Assembly: GCA_015350385.1 (NCBI GenBank)
Contig: WNKI01000005.1
Location: 510,266 to 574,265 of the forward strand
From: Aculops lycopersici
Taxonomy: Eukaryota; Arthropoda; Arachnida; Trombidiformes; Eriophyidae
Direction: 5' to 3'
DNA length: 64,000 nt
Of the stretch, positions 13,101 through 19,797 are shown piece after piece (positions within the stretch are counted from its first letter, which is position 1; every line of letters starts with the position of its first letter). The translations under genes were made by a program, and so were the position numbers. The notes under the pieces are model-generated. The model saw only the letters and a list, made by a program, of their open reading frames with translations, made no database searches and had not been told where the DNA came from.

Positions 13101-16100
13101 CCTTGTACCAGGTTGTCTCTGGCTTGGGAAGCCCCTTGATTTCAGCCTCAATCACCGGACTGCTGCCTGGTCCAGCCACTACTTCCTTTGGCAACCCCAC
13201 AATCTCCGGAGCGACGAGATCGCCTGTTGTGTCTGCGGTCGCTGGTGACTTTCTGGAAGACGATGGTAGCTCACTTGGTTGATCGTCTCTCACAACCACC
13301 GGCTCATCTCTCGGTCCCATGGATCTATCTAGCTTCAGATTCGTTGGCTCCGACTCAGCCTCGCCAGCTGGATTCTTTGCCATGACAGAGTAGGCAGCGA
13401 CGTCCGCTGCTCGCATATTGTTGACCTGCAACCCTTGCCTTGCCACATCAGGTTTGTCGCTTGGCAGATCAACCACTTCCAGATGACCGGTTATTAAGTC
13501 CCTCTCAGGTATTGGCTGTCCGTCCTTCAACCAGGTAGTTTCTGGTTTTGGTGAACTCTTGATCTCGGCTTCGATTATTGGACTACTACCTGGGCCGGCT
13601 AGGACTTCCTTCGGTGCACTAAGTATTTCTGGAGCTACCAGTTTGCCTGTGGTATCGGTCTTGCCAGGTGATCTCTTAGACGATGACGACAACTCGTCTG
13701 GTTGTTCGTCTCTCACAACCACCGGCTCATCTCTCGGTCCCATGGATCTATCTAGCTTCAGATTCGTTGGCTCCGACTCAGCCTCGCCGGCTGGATTCTT
13801 TGCTATGACAGAGTAGGCAGCGACATCGGCTGGTCTGAGGTCTTTAATCTTGAGAGTTTGCTTTGTAACGTCGGGCTGGTCCGTTGGTGTTTCAATCACC
13901 TCCAAATGGCCGGTTCTCAAGTCTCTCTCAGGTATTGGCTGTCCGTCCTTCAACCAGGTTGTTTCTGGTTTTGGCGAACCCTTAATCTCGGCTTCGATGA
14001 TTGGATTGCTGCCCGGTCCGGCGACAATCTCTTTGGGGGCGCTAATTATTTCTGGAGCCACCAAGTCGCCTGTGGTATCGGTCTTGCCAGGCGATCTCTT
14101 AGACGATGACGACAACTCGTCTGGTTGTTCGTCTCTCACAACCACTGGCTCTTCTCTTGGTCCCATGGATCTATCTAGCTTCAGAGTCGTTGGCTCCGAC
14201 TCGACCTCGCCGGCTGGATTTTCGGCCTTAACGTTGTACGAAGCAACATCAGCCGCCTTCAGATTGTTGATTTGTAGTCCCTGTTTAGCAACATCAGGTT
14301 TATCACTTGGTAGATCCACAACTTGCAAGTGGCCGCTGGCTAAATCTCTCTCGCTAATGGGCTGCCCATCCTTGAACCAGGTAGTTTCTGGTTTTGGCGA
14401 ACCCTTGATCTCGGCTTCGATTATTGGACTACTACCTGGACCGGCTACAACTTCCTTCGGAGCGCTAACTATCTCTGGAGCCACTAAGTCGCCTGTTGTA
14501 TCTGTCCTCGATGGCGATCTACGCGACGAAGATGGCATCTGACTTGGCACCTTATCGTCACCAACCTCCATGGGCACGGCGCCAGTCACCACTGGCTCAT
14601 CGTTCGGTCCCATTGATCTGTCGATCCTTAGGTTGGTCGGTTCGGATTCCACTTCTCCGGCCGGATTTTCTGCCTTTACATGGTAGGCGGCGACATCGGC
14701 GGGCTTGAGATTGTTAATTTTGAGCGCCTGCTTTGTGACATTCGGCTGATCAGTTGGTATTTCTACAATCTCCAGATGGCCAGTTCTAAAGTCTCTCTCG
14801 GGTATGGGTTGTCCGTCCTTGAACCAAGTCGTTTCTGGTTTCGGCAATCCAATTATCTCGGCCTCAATCAGCGGACTGCTACCAACTCCAGCAACCACCT
14901 CCTCTGGCGCCCTAATCACTTCTGGCGCTATGGGTTTCCCTGTCTCCTGTGGTGCTGCCTTGATGTCGGCAGGTGTAACAAGTGGCTTCTCACCTGGTCG
15001 CATTGTTCTGTCCAGTTGCAAGTCGATGGGTTCAGTCTCAATTGTTCCGCTTGGTGTCTCAATGCGCAACTTGTACTTGGCGGCGTCCGAGGATCTCAAA
15101 CTATTGATGCGCAATGTGTGTTGCTTAACATCCTTTACATCAGTTGACTTCTCCGTGATTTCAATGTGAGAGTCGCGCAATAATCTAGTCGGAATCTCCT
15201 CATCATCCTTAAGCCAGGTGATCTTTGTTACCTTCTCCTCCTCGACGGTGGTTGTGATTGTCTCAATCTCAACCTCCAGTTCCGGGGAGCTGCCCAAACC
15301 GGCGATCACCTGTTTGGGCGCGCTAATTACTCGCGGCGCTCTGCGTTGCTCTCGCCTCTCGACAACTTCCTCCTCGTCCTCGCGAATTGTGGTTGTCTTG
15401 CTTCGGCTATCGCGCCTTGATCTGGTTGTTGAGCTTTCGTCGTCCTCAACTTCCTCGGTTCTTCTTGACGAGGACACGGAATCGCGCTTCTTGGTCGAAC
15501 GAACCTCTTCCTCATCGTCGACCACTTGTTGCTGGCGCTTCTTGCTGCTTGATCTCGAGGTTTCAGTGCTCTCATCGACCTCCATTCGCTCGTCCTCCTC
15601 CTCAATAACCTCGCGTCTGGTTACACTTTCCTCGTCCTCAATTCGAGTTACTTTAGTGCTAACCTCCTCGTCGACCTCCTCGTCGACTCTAGTTTTGCGC
15701 TGCTTGCCGCTGGTTCGACGCGACGAAGAGGTCTCGCTCCGCTCCTCCTCCTCCTTGTCCAGTCGACGCTTTTTCTCGGCAGCCTCGGCGTCCTCCTCCT
15801 CGGTAGTGGTGGTTGTGGTAGTAGTAGTTCGAGTGGTTCGCGTTGTTGTTCTTCGCTTGCCACCTGTTTCATCCTCATCCTCCTCCACTTGAACGTCTTC
15901 TTCGGTGGAGGTTTTAGTTTGTCGATCGCGTTTAGTCTTCGAGGAAGTTTCAGTGTCTTCCTGTTCCGTTTGCGAGCTAATCTCGTCTTCTACCTCCATT
16001 GCCTCGGAAGTCTTAGTCTTAGTTACTTTCTTGGTGGTCGTGGTGGTCGTAACCTCCTCTTCATCCTCCTCTTCCTCCACTTGTTTCTTGCGCAAAGATT

Positions 16101-19100
16101 CGACTAGCTCGTCCACGGACTCGGCCCTCTTATCCACTGTCAAAGAAACTAGAGATGACTTCTTGGAGCCCAAATCATTTTCAGCTTGCAAACTGTAAAT
16201 GGCCTCATCGGTTTCCTTGACATTTGTAATGACCAACTTGTGGATGGTGGTCGTCTCTTGGCGAGTAGTTTGCTTCTTCTCACCTGTGCGCGTGTCCTCC
16301 TCCTCTTCAATCACAGTTGTGGTTGTTTCCTCCTCTACAAAACTAACGCGCCCATCGCCGGACTCGGTCAATCGACGGCCATTCTTGTACCAGGTGATCA
16401 GAGGCTTTGGATGGCCGCCAACCTCGACGTCAAAGGAGATATTTGATCCAATGCCAACGGTTTTATCCTGAGCATCGGTGAGGATCTTGGGCGCCGATGG
16501 GCGACGCTGCGACTCACGCTCCTTGGTCACTTTGTTGACCTTGACCTCAACTGTGCGAGATTCCGTTTCGCCAACCTCGTTGCGCAACACAACCTTGTAC
16601 TTGCCTGAATCAATCACTTCCGTTCTCTTAATTTTGAGCTTGTACTCTTGGCCATCATTCTCCACCTCAAATCGGCTCACCCGCTCGATAATTTCCTCCG
16701 CATCGCGGTACCAGAATTGCTTTGGTTTTGGCTGGCCCTCGGCAATGACCTTGAGCAAGACCGTTTCGCCCTCGTCGATTTCAACAATCTTCTGCAGATC
16801 CTTGATAATTCTCGGCGCACCCTTCATGTCTTCGCCATGCCCAATGACCGTGAGCTTTGAATCTCGAGATTGAACTTGACCCAAGCGGTTCTCCACCTTA
16901 CAAGTGTAGACACCTGCGTCCTCAGGTCGAGCATCCTTAATTATCAAAGTCTCGCCACTGATGGCCACTCCATCCTCGCTACGCATAGAGGTGACGGAGG
17001 ATCTTCGCTTAGTTGTGCTAGTGGTTGTTGTCGTGGTTGTGGTTGTAGTCTCACGGGTGGTCTTTGTGAACACTCTATCCTCCTCCTCGGCAATACCAAT
17101 ACCATCCTTAAACCAACTGTAAACTGGTCTGGGCGAGCCACTTGCCTCAACAGTAAGCCTAATCTCTTTGGATGGCGACACGCGCACCTGTTCAGGTAAA
17201 TCTGTCACAATCTTGGGCTCCGAGAAGACGTCCAAATCGGCGCGACACGAGGCAGTGCCGGCCTCGTTCTCCGCCTGACACTCCCAGGTGCCCATTTGGT
17301 CCACTTGAACATCCTCAATGGTGAGCTCGTAGGTTTTTCCATTTCGCCGCCGACTTGATTGTGATAATAAACTTGAACGACGCCGCGACGTATACCTTGA
17401 GGTAATCTCTTCCTCCTCCTCGATAATTTCCTCGTACGATCTAATTTTAATCCTGCTCTTGCCTTGCGTCTTGATCTTAGTCTCGCTTCCGTGAGTCTTG
17501 CTAGAGTAAATCAACTTGCCGTCCTTGAAGAAACGGAGGTCGTCAATTTGATCCGCTGAATCGAGGGTTACTTTCATAACAATCGTCTCGCCAACATGAC
17601 TCTCCGTATCCTCGAGTGATCGCAAAAATCTAGGTTTCTTCAAGCGCCTCACCACACAACTGGTCTCGTCTTGGCCAAACTCGTTGCTTGCTTGGCAGGA
17701 ATAGGATTTAGTTTCGCGACTTGAGGTGCGAATGCGCATTTTATGCAACCACTCGCTCGATGTTTCTTCGAAGAAGTTCTCAATTTCATGGTCACTATCT
17801 CCACGTCGCTCATTGATCTCTTGTCCATCAACAAACCATCTAATCTTAAGCGAGTCCTTCGACGACGAGTCAGATTTCAAGGTTGAAACAATGAGCTCCG
17901 TTTCTGTAATCGTGGTTGTCTCCTCAATAACCTCAGTGATATCCTTCAACCGGCGCTCAAATTTCGGTGGCCCCTCGCCTCCCTTTTGCCTCTTGACCTG
18001 TCGTTGCTCCTCGGTGGTTGTTGTCTCCTCCTCAACAACCTCCTCCTGTTCCTCGACTTCCTCCTCCTCGCGACGAGTTGACTTTTTGTCTCCGCCAAGA
18101 CGCATAGTCTCCTCAATCATCTCCTCAACTTCCTCGTGCTCCTCAATGATTTCCTGTAGCACCTTAACAAAGCAATCGCTTTCATCGTAACCAAACTCGT
18201 TGTTTATACGACACTTGTACCTGCCAGTATCGTCGAGTTTCAATTGATCAATGCACAAGCGAAATATAATCACCTTGTCCTCCTCTTTTCCGCTCATTGG
18301 CCTGTCGCCCTCCTCGCGCGACATGCTAATTCGTTCATTTGTTTGCGATTTAATGCTCGTGGTATGGCTCTTTGTATTGTCGAGCTCAATCAATAGCTCG
18401 TCGTCCTTGAACCACTGGCACGAATCAATTGGCGGCAGGCCAGTTGATTTGATGCGAAACTCGAGCGACTGGCCAACATAGACAGTGACATCCTGCAGCC
18501 GACTGGTCAACTTTGGCTTGTTGCCCGGACCAACCACCAATTGAGTTGAACACGAGGAAGTTCCACTGTCATTCTCCACTAAACACGTGTAAACTCCCTC
18601 CGTCTCCTTGCTGGCCTTCAGCACAATTAACCTGTGGAACCCCTCGGCTTTGTCGTAGGAAAATTGGAACAGTCTCTTGGTGTCTGAATCGTTTTCATTC
18701 AACTTGATGTCATCCTTAAACCAAGTGATCGTTGTATTCTGAATAAATTCATTCTTTTCCTCCTCACTCATAAGCTCTTCGTCCTCGTTGGTCTCAGGTA
18801 GAATCTGAATACCCAACTCGATATTTAAATCGCCCTCCTTGACTTCAATCACCTCGTCCATTGCGCCTTGTATATTGAATCTTCTTCTGATTTGTTTATC
18901 TGAAATTAATTTAGTTTGTTGTTGCTGCTGCTGCTGTTTTATCAATTGAGTTTCGATGTCAAATTGTTGGCCTCGAGTGTCTATAAACTTGCAGGTATAT
19001 TGACCATAATCTTCCTCTCTGATATCGAATATAGTTAACTTGCTTCCTCCCACACTTTCGCTCTCCTCTTGCCGGCACTTGGCCACCAAAATCTCTTGGT

Positions 19101-19797
19101 CTTGAGCTTGAGTTTGAGCTTGATATTCTGAGCTTTTAGGTTGTCGGTTCTCTTTGTTATTATTATCTTCTGGTTCCTCTTCAACTAAATGCTCCTCCTC
19201 AACTAGAGTCTCCTCAATTAGATAACCTTGGGTACTTGTTGATTTACGCTTTGATTTTGTTCGCTTGATTGACGAGCGGCTGCTGGTTGTCAACTGCGCT
19301 GATGTGTCACCTGAAGATTTGGCTACCTTGACGCGCTGATAATAAATTGGATGCTCACTTGTGGTTAACTGGCGATTATTACGCAACCAAATAATTCGAC
19401 TTGGTCGCTTCTTTAAATCGGTTGTCACCTCTAGCGTGACATTGACCGTGTGCACAATTTTATTTGTTCTTGAGACAGGTAAAGTCTCGGAAGCCTCCCC
19501 TTTCTCTTCTCTTCTTTGGTTGGTCTCTTGTTCACTTTTTGTGGTTTTGCTATAATGTCGGCTCTCCTGTTGGCTAGCACTATGGGCACTTTGCTGCTCT
19601 CGACACTCGCTCGAATGTCCGGCTGCTCTACTATTGCTGGAAGCGGCGTTGACGTAGTACTCGTTGTTGTTGTCTCTATCACTACAACTACAATCGCTCG
19701 GTTGTAAACCAATTGAGTATCGCCAAAGTTCCATCACTTGCTCGCCGCCGCCCTCGTGTGGGGAGCCAATAGTATCCTCTCTGTTACCCTGACTCAT
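4174..19797 (-). CDS. unc-89: Obscurin/UNC-89 giant muscle protein, single exon
   Basis: This encodes a 5207-residue giant Ig protein of the obscurin/UNC-89 family, which builds the sarcomere M-line. The first ATG is at 19797; the frame stays open for 81 nt upstream without another ATG. Order: a Ser/Gln-rich N-terminus; eight Ig domains (about residues 110-1220); an acidic, Thr/Ser-rich linker (about 1220-1485); an Ig array of about 22 domains (about 1485-4430); a linker with RERRKFREVMDEEIDDEKRG; Ig (about 4626-4722); FN3 (about 4725-4830); and a kinase-like domain (about 4886-5155). The kinase keeps the Gly loop (ARGRFSV), VAMK lysine and alpha-C glutamate. HRD is replaced by LLE (LLELQPDN) and DFG by DFS, so it is predicted to be catalytically dead. 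The LQPDNVVM and final Ig-FN3-kinase order match PK2 of UNC-89. No SH3-DH-PH module and no PK1 are visible. There is no intron in 15.6 kb. Titin or stretchin is less likely because of the PK2-like motifs. Confidence 0.9.
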   Translation of the reverse strand: MSQGNREDTIGSPHEGGGEQVMELWRYSIGLQPSDCSCSDRDNNNEYYVNAASSNSRAAGHSSECREQQSAHSASQQESRHYSKTTKSEQETNQRREEKGEASETLPVSRTNKIVHTVNVTLEVTTDLKKRPSRIIWLRNNRQLTTSEHPIYYQRVKVAKSSGDTSAQLTTSSRSSIKRTKSKRKSTSTQGYLIEETLVEEEHLVEEEPEDNNNKENRQPKSSEYQAQTQAQDQEILVAKCRQEESESVGGSKLTIFDIREEDYGQYTCKFIDTRGQQFDIETQLIKQQQQQQQTKLISDKQIRRRFNIQGAMDEVIEVKEGDLNIELGIQILPETNEDEELMSEEEKNEFIQNTTITWFKDDIKLNENDSDTKRLFQFSYDKAEGFHRLIVLKASKETEGVYTCLVENDSGTSSCSTQLVVGPGNKPKLTSRLQDVTVYVGQSLEFRIKSTGLPPIDSCQWFKDDELLIELDNTKSHTTSIKSQTNERISMSREEGDRPMSGKEEDKVIIFRLCIDQLKLDDTGRYKCRINNEFGYDESDCFVKVLQEIIEEHEEVEEMIEETMRLGGDKKSTRREEEEVEEQEEVVEEETTTTEEQRQVKRQKGGEGPPKFERRLKDITEVIEETTTITETELIVSTLKSDSSSKDSLKIRWFVDGQEINERRGDSDHEIENFFEETSSEWLHKMRIRTSSRETKSYSCQASNEFGQDETSCVVRRLKKPRFLRSLEDTESHVGETIVMKVTLDSADQIDDLRFFKDGKLIYSSKTHGSETKIKTQGKSRIKIRSYEEIIEEEEEITSRYTSRRRSSLLSQSSRRRNGKTYELTIEDVQVDQMGTWECQAENEAGTASCRADLDVFSEPKIVTDLPEQVRVSPSKEIRLTVEASGSPRPVYSWFKDGIGIAEEEDRVFTKTTRETTTTTTTTTTSTTKRRSSVTSMRSEDGVAISGETLIIKDARPEDAGVYTCKVENRLGQVQSRDSKLTVIGHGEDMKGAPRIIKDLQKIVEIDEGETVLLKVIAEGQPKPKQFWYRDAEEIIERVSRFEVENDGQEYKLKIKRTEVIDSGKYKVVLRNEVGETESRTVEVKVNKVTKERESQRRPSAPKILTDAQDKTVGIGSNISFDVEVGGHPKPLITWYKNGRRLTESGDGRVSFVEEETTTTVIEEEEDTRTGEKKQTTRQETTTIHKLVITNVKETDEAIYSLQAENDLGSKKSSLVSLTVDKRAESVDELVESLRKKQVEEEEDEEEVTTTTTTKKVTKTKTSEAMEVEDEISSQTEQEDTETSSKTKRDRQTKTSTEEDVQVEEDEDETGGKRRTTTRTTRTTTTTTTTTEEEDAEAAEKKRRLDKEEEERSETSSSRRTSGKQRKTRVDEEVDEEVSTKVTRIEDEESVTRREVIEEEDERMEVDESTETSRSSSKKRQQQVVDDEEEVRSTKKRDSVSSSRRTEEVEDDESSTTRSRRDSRSKTTTIREDEEEVVERREQRRAPRVISAPKQVIAGLGSSPELEVEIETITTTVEEEKVTKITWLKDDEEIPTRLLRDSHIEITEKSTDVKDVKQHTLRINSLRSSDAAKYKLRIETPSGTIETEPIDLQLDRTMRPGEKPLVTPADIKAAPQETGKPIAPEVIRAPEEVVAGVGSSPLIEAEIIGLPKPETTWFKDGQPIPERDFRTGHLEIVEIPTDQPNVTKQALKINNLKPADVAAYHVKAENPAGEVESEPTNLRIDRSMGPNDEPVVTGAVPMEVGDDKVPSQMPSSSRRSPSRTDTTGDLVAPEIVSAPKEVVAGPGSSPIIEAEIKGSPKPETTWFKDGQPISERDLASGHLQVVDLPSDKPDVAKQGLQINNLKAADVASYNVKAENPAGEVESEPTTLKLDRSMGPREEPVVVRDEQPDELSSSSKRSPGKTDTTGDLVAPEIISAPKEIVAGPGSNPIIEAEIKGSPKPETTWLKDGQPIPERDLRTGHLEVIETPTDQPDVTKQTLKIKDLRPADVAAYSVIAKNPAGEAESEPTNLKLDRSMGPRDEPVVVRDEQPDELSSSSKRSPGKTDTTGKLVAPEILSAPKEVLAGPGSSPIIEAEIKSSPKPETTWLKDGQPIPERDLITGHLEVVDLPSDKPDVARQGLQVNNMRAADVAAYSVMAKNPAGEAESEPTNLKLDRSMGPRDEPVVVRDDQPSELPSSSRKSPATADTTGDLVAPEIVGLPKEVVAGPGSSPVIEAEIKGLPKPETTWYKDGQPISERDLRTGHVEIVDIPTEEAGVTKQALKINNLTPADVATYSVKAENPAGEVESAPTNIKLDRSMGPREEPVVVGDDQLSVLPTSDKRSPSKSDTTGNLTAPEVISMPEEIVAGVGSSPIIEAQIRGQPKPETTWFKDGQPIPDRDLRTGHVEIIDMPTDQPDVTKQALKINNLKPADVAAYHVKAENPAGEVESEPTNLRIDRSMGPNDEPVVTGAVPMEVGDDKVPSQMPSSSRRSPSRTDTTGDLVAPEIVSAPKEVVAGPGSSPIIEAEIKGSPKPETTWFKDGQPISERDLASGHLQVVDLPSDKPDVAKQGLQINNLKAADVASYNVKAENPAGEVESEPTTLKLDRSMGPRDEPVVYNHDHPSKMPTASDRSLARADSSGDLVAPEIVSSPKEIVAGLGSSPIVETEIKGSPKPDTTWFKDGRPLSERELASGHFEVIDLPSDKPGVAKQGLQINNLKAADVAAYHVKAENPAGDAESEPTNLRLDRSMGPRDEPVVSRAEQPGAISSSEERRPSKVDTKDNLIAPEIISMPKEIAAGAGSSPTIEAAIRGQPKPETTWFKDGQPIPERDLRTGHLEVVDLPTDQPDVTRQALKINNLKPADVAAYHVKAENPAGQAESEPTNLRIDRSMGPRDEPTVERDELPDEISSATKRSPSVTDTRGKLVAPKILSFPKEVVAGPGSSPTIEAEIKGSPKPETTWYKDGQPIPERDFSNGHLEIVDIPTDQPDTVKQALKVNNLRPADVAAYHVMAKNPAGEVESAPTNLKLDRSMSSRDEPMVVESSSSLPTGDSIAPLVISMPEEIVAGAGSSPMIEATIKGQPKPEITWFKDGQPIPESDLTGGHLEVVNIPTDKPDVVKQGLKINHLKPADVAAYHLMAENQAGEVESEPTNLRIDRTMGARDEPVVTEGASLFSPDDETQMAKRRTQAPQIKQFPRKIVAALGSNPVIEVEVSGEPKPEIVWFKDERQVSSMPGHIAITEHPDGTYKLSFTNLKAIDQGAYTLTATNDAGEVTSAPISLVIDTNMSPKDEPHVIDSTELEGALASPEEVEEKPKRPSQAPQIRRTPRKIVAALGSNPAIEVEISGEPKPEVIWFRDGRQISSAPGHITMTEQADGTYKLSFTNVKAVDQGDYTIMATNEAGEVTSAPIALVIDTNMSPQEGPHVVDSTEMSPVGDETSGSKPKRKMRAPTIKRVPRQVVAKEGTSPILEVEVSGEPVPEIIWFKNGKRIEKADEHYSMDYSPDSGVCRLTIHKVVDKDEATYTLQATNEAGTTESGPIDLKVETSGAPSGPKRGFAPVIKRMPRKIVAAIGSSPVIEVEVSGEPKPEVIWYKNGRRVTEVTNHIVIEEGPNGKYRLCFTNLKATDQAEYTITATNEIGTIESGPIQLVVDRNMSKTQEPYVQDETDLPPNTSEFNGMPVEAPVILNLNDQEALPGQTVKLEAEVHGNPKPDIKWLKDGDEVELNILNEVPDSNKHSLTLKNVNDLYDGVYSLEASNIAGVARKDAQVKIVDKLTPNPEATIDTFKPQVVETKRKEPEEREVKEKPFIKKGLKFSQVNQGRSIKFEVQIDGKYDELIWMKDGEQINLPVSFSPEHDDIPMEADEDDASTIRGESPVDNDDNDLLTGDDLVSGKPKRKFAPRILSRPRNVVAGPGSRVTFEVKVEGEPKPEIHWFKNGERITTTTDGKIIIEEWDTGCFRLIIEDVQDSDVAEYHAVAENPYGTERTIPVTLEIDRDMPASDDLANTSAEQPTSLASPDAPLKRGRAPRILSRPKPVLAAKGSKVFFEVQVSGEPEPIVNWFRDGRVIKQTSDGHVTIEEYSNGCVRLVLSDITDADVGQYHVVAENKLGSERTIPVSLTIDETTEVTDTVEDFVEISQMQDEEERRRRGGRPPRILLRPKNLQASPGSDVTLEVNVVGQSKPSIIWYKDGKRITTTSDGHLRIEEISEGYQKLVVTSVSSKDSGRYTVSAENDFGVSMSQPSELVVSETFTTTETTETTTETTETFFERYVSDGTGDSASPSGKRAPRFTIKPRNKKAPLGSKVDFEVKVTGEPKPDVVWYKNGRRIHTTSDGRVRVEEFSDGGSKLIIEDLEETDHGVYAAEATNEMGKCRTDDVQLRVTQKTEVSERFETKMRGTTKVTTKTKKTRSHYTFSEERHGYVTLTINDAQLDHDGDYKLVVRNKWGEASTQAPLVVIPKVEPRSTYSADRSQATYDGDSSLDGRDSRARRTPFDELEDYGHELDRSVGIFGSESRYQSGEDTYLLQLRDTEFPLRLRKYLRFGARQSPSLRSNLMDAHWGAGARVTIRERRKFREVMDEEIDDEKRGLDTRPTPMRLQKEIGTCGYAAAQLESLRVEAAERVARRSVEPTGSSTGGTPTPLVDMMPPFFRVKLKDAVIEESGSGQQEAVFACLATGEPKPDYTWYRNDILITPDINRMVIVARPDGGSELHIRDPRLFDAGCFKCVAGNAHGNVTCRARLRVASRPSRPEPPEYVSVTSREVFLQWRPPRDFDTNVADVLGYKLEMSQSSIGQDDNWSTLAADIGHEFYVVDDLTPATSYSFRISARNKFGWSDSSYSTYVTTCRSDDSNAQARLAVPHEMRSRQFTTEVCDPHVLRNCEDEIRPELDYELEQMPVRLVQASEGRWSDNYALQTEIARGRFSVISKAVAKASSTENSKDKLVAMKAVLAESMAAAQTKNEFDILRSLQHEKIVTLKVAYKDDDTFVFIQERLSGLDVLTYLSSFSQYTEETVSRIVTQVMDAIEYLHFRGMCLLELQPDNVVMTNGRTCSLKLVDFSSARFVPRSGARVPMNTSQSVEYCPPEVIAGHEVSTASDVWCIGVLTYVLLSGFSPFKGESEDESRENVRLGRYKYDHIYGNCTPEVTRFLINVFKKHSSKRPTIEQLYENKWLVPNEFMIRKRQHAVFKTDKIVAFAEEFHKQKSSSSNQQVPQRLLDLLASQAGAGSG
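12017..12602 (-). repeat. 586-bp perfect repeat, copy A
   Basis: By eye this is base-for-base identical to 14156-14741, an offset of 2139 bp (713 codons, five repeat units). Bases just outside differ at both ends (12016 versus 14155, and 12603 versus 14742). It covers the start of one Ig unit, the long PMEVGDD linker and the end of the preceding unit. Confidence 0.85.
14156..14741 (-). repeat. 586-bp perfect repeat, copy B
   Basis: Second copy of the 586-bp identical segment (see 12017-12602). Both copies are in frame inside unc-89 and encode identical protein. The surrounding units differ much more, which suggests gene conversion or recent unequal crossing-over rather than simple ancient duplication. 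An assembly error is also possible. Confidence 0.85.
16394..16993 (-). repeat. unc-89 segment homologous to part of the SAC3-like gene
   Basis: This stretch encodes the end of the sixth N-terminal Ig, all of the seventh and the start of the eighth. It is the apparent source of a related segment at 23172-23765. Shared landmarks in order are DSKLT, the IIK-LQK-VEI run, FW-R, NDGQEY and TVG-G. Confidence 0.8.

Larger units (their letters stand above)
10300..14940 (-). repeat. Tandem Ig repeat block in unc-89, period about 423 bp
   Basis: Eleven consecutive units, each about 141 codons, consist of an Ig domain (start APEI..PKE, core PKPETTWFKDGQP, end ENPAGE..SEPTNL) plus a linker with RSMGPRDEPVV. 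Most units are 423 bp apart. Two units carry a longer linker containing PMEVGDD and are 149 codons long. Adjacent units are almost identical in places, for example 13275-13380 versus 13698-13803. None of these units contains a cysteine. Confidence 0.9.

Noticed and set aside
10300..14940. Regularly spaced repeats considered as a CRISPR-like or satellite array.
   Set aside because: The period is about 423 bp, the frame is open throughout and each unit encodes an Ig domain. This is a protein repeat.
13850..15892. Long plus-strand ORFs opposite unc-89 (for example 13850-14542 and 15218-15892).
   Set aside because: They are antisense shadows of the repetitive unc-89 coding sequence. Their protein is the mirror of the Ig repeats and of the acidic linker (poly-Ser/Val).
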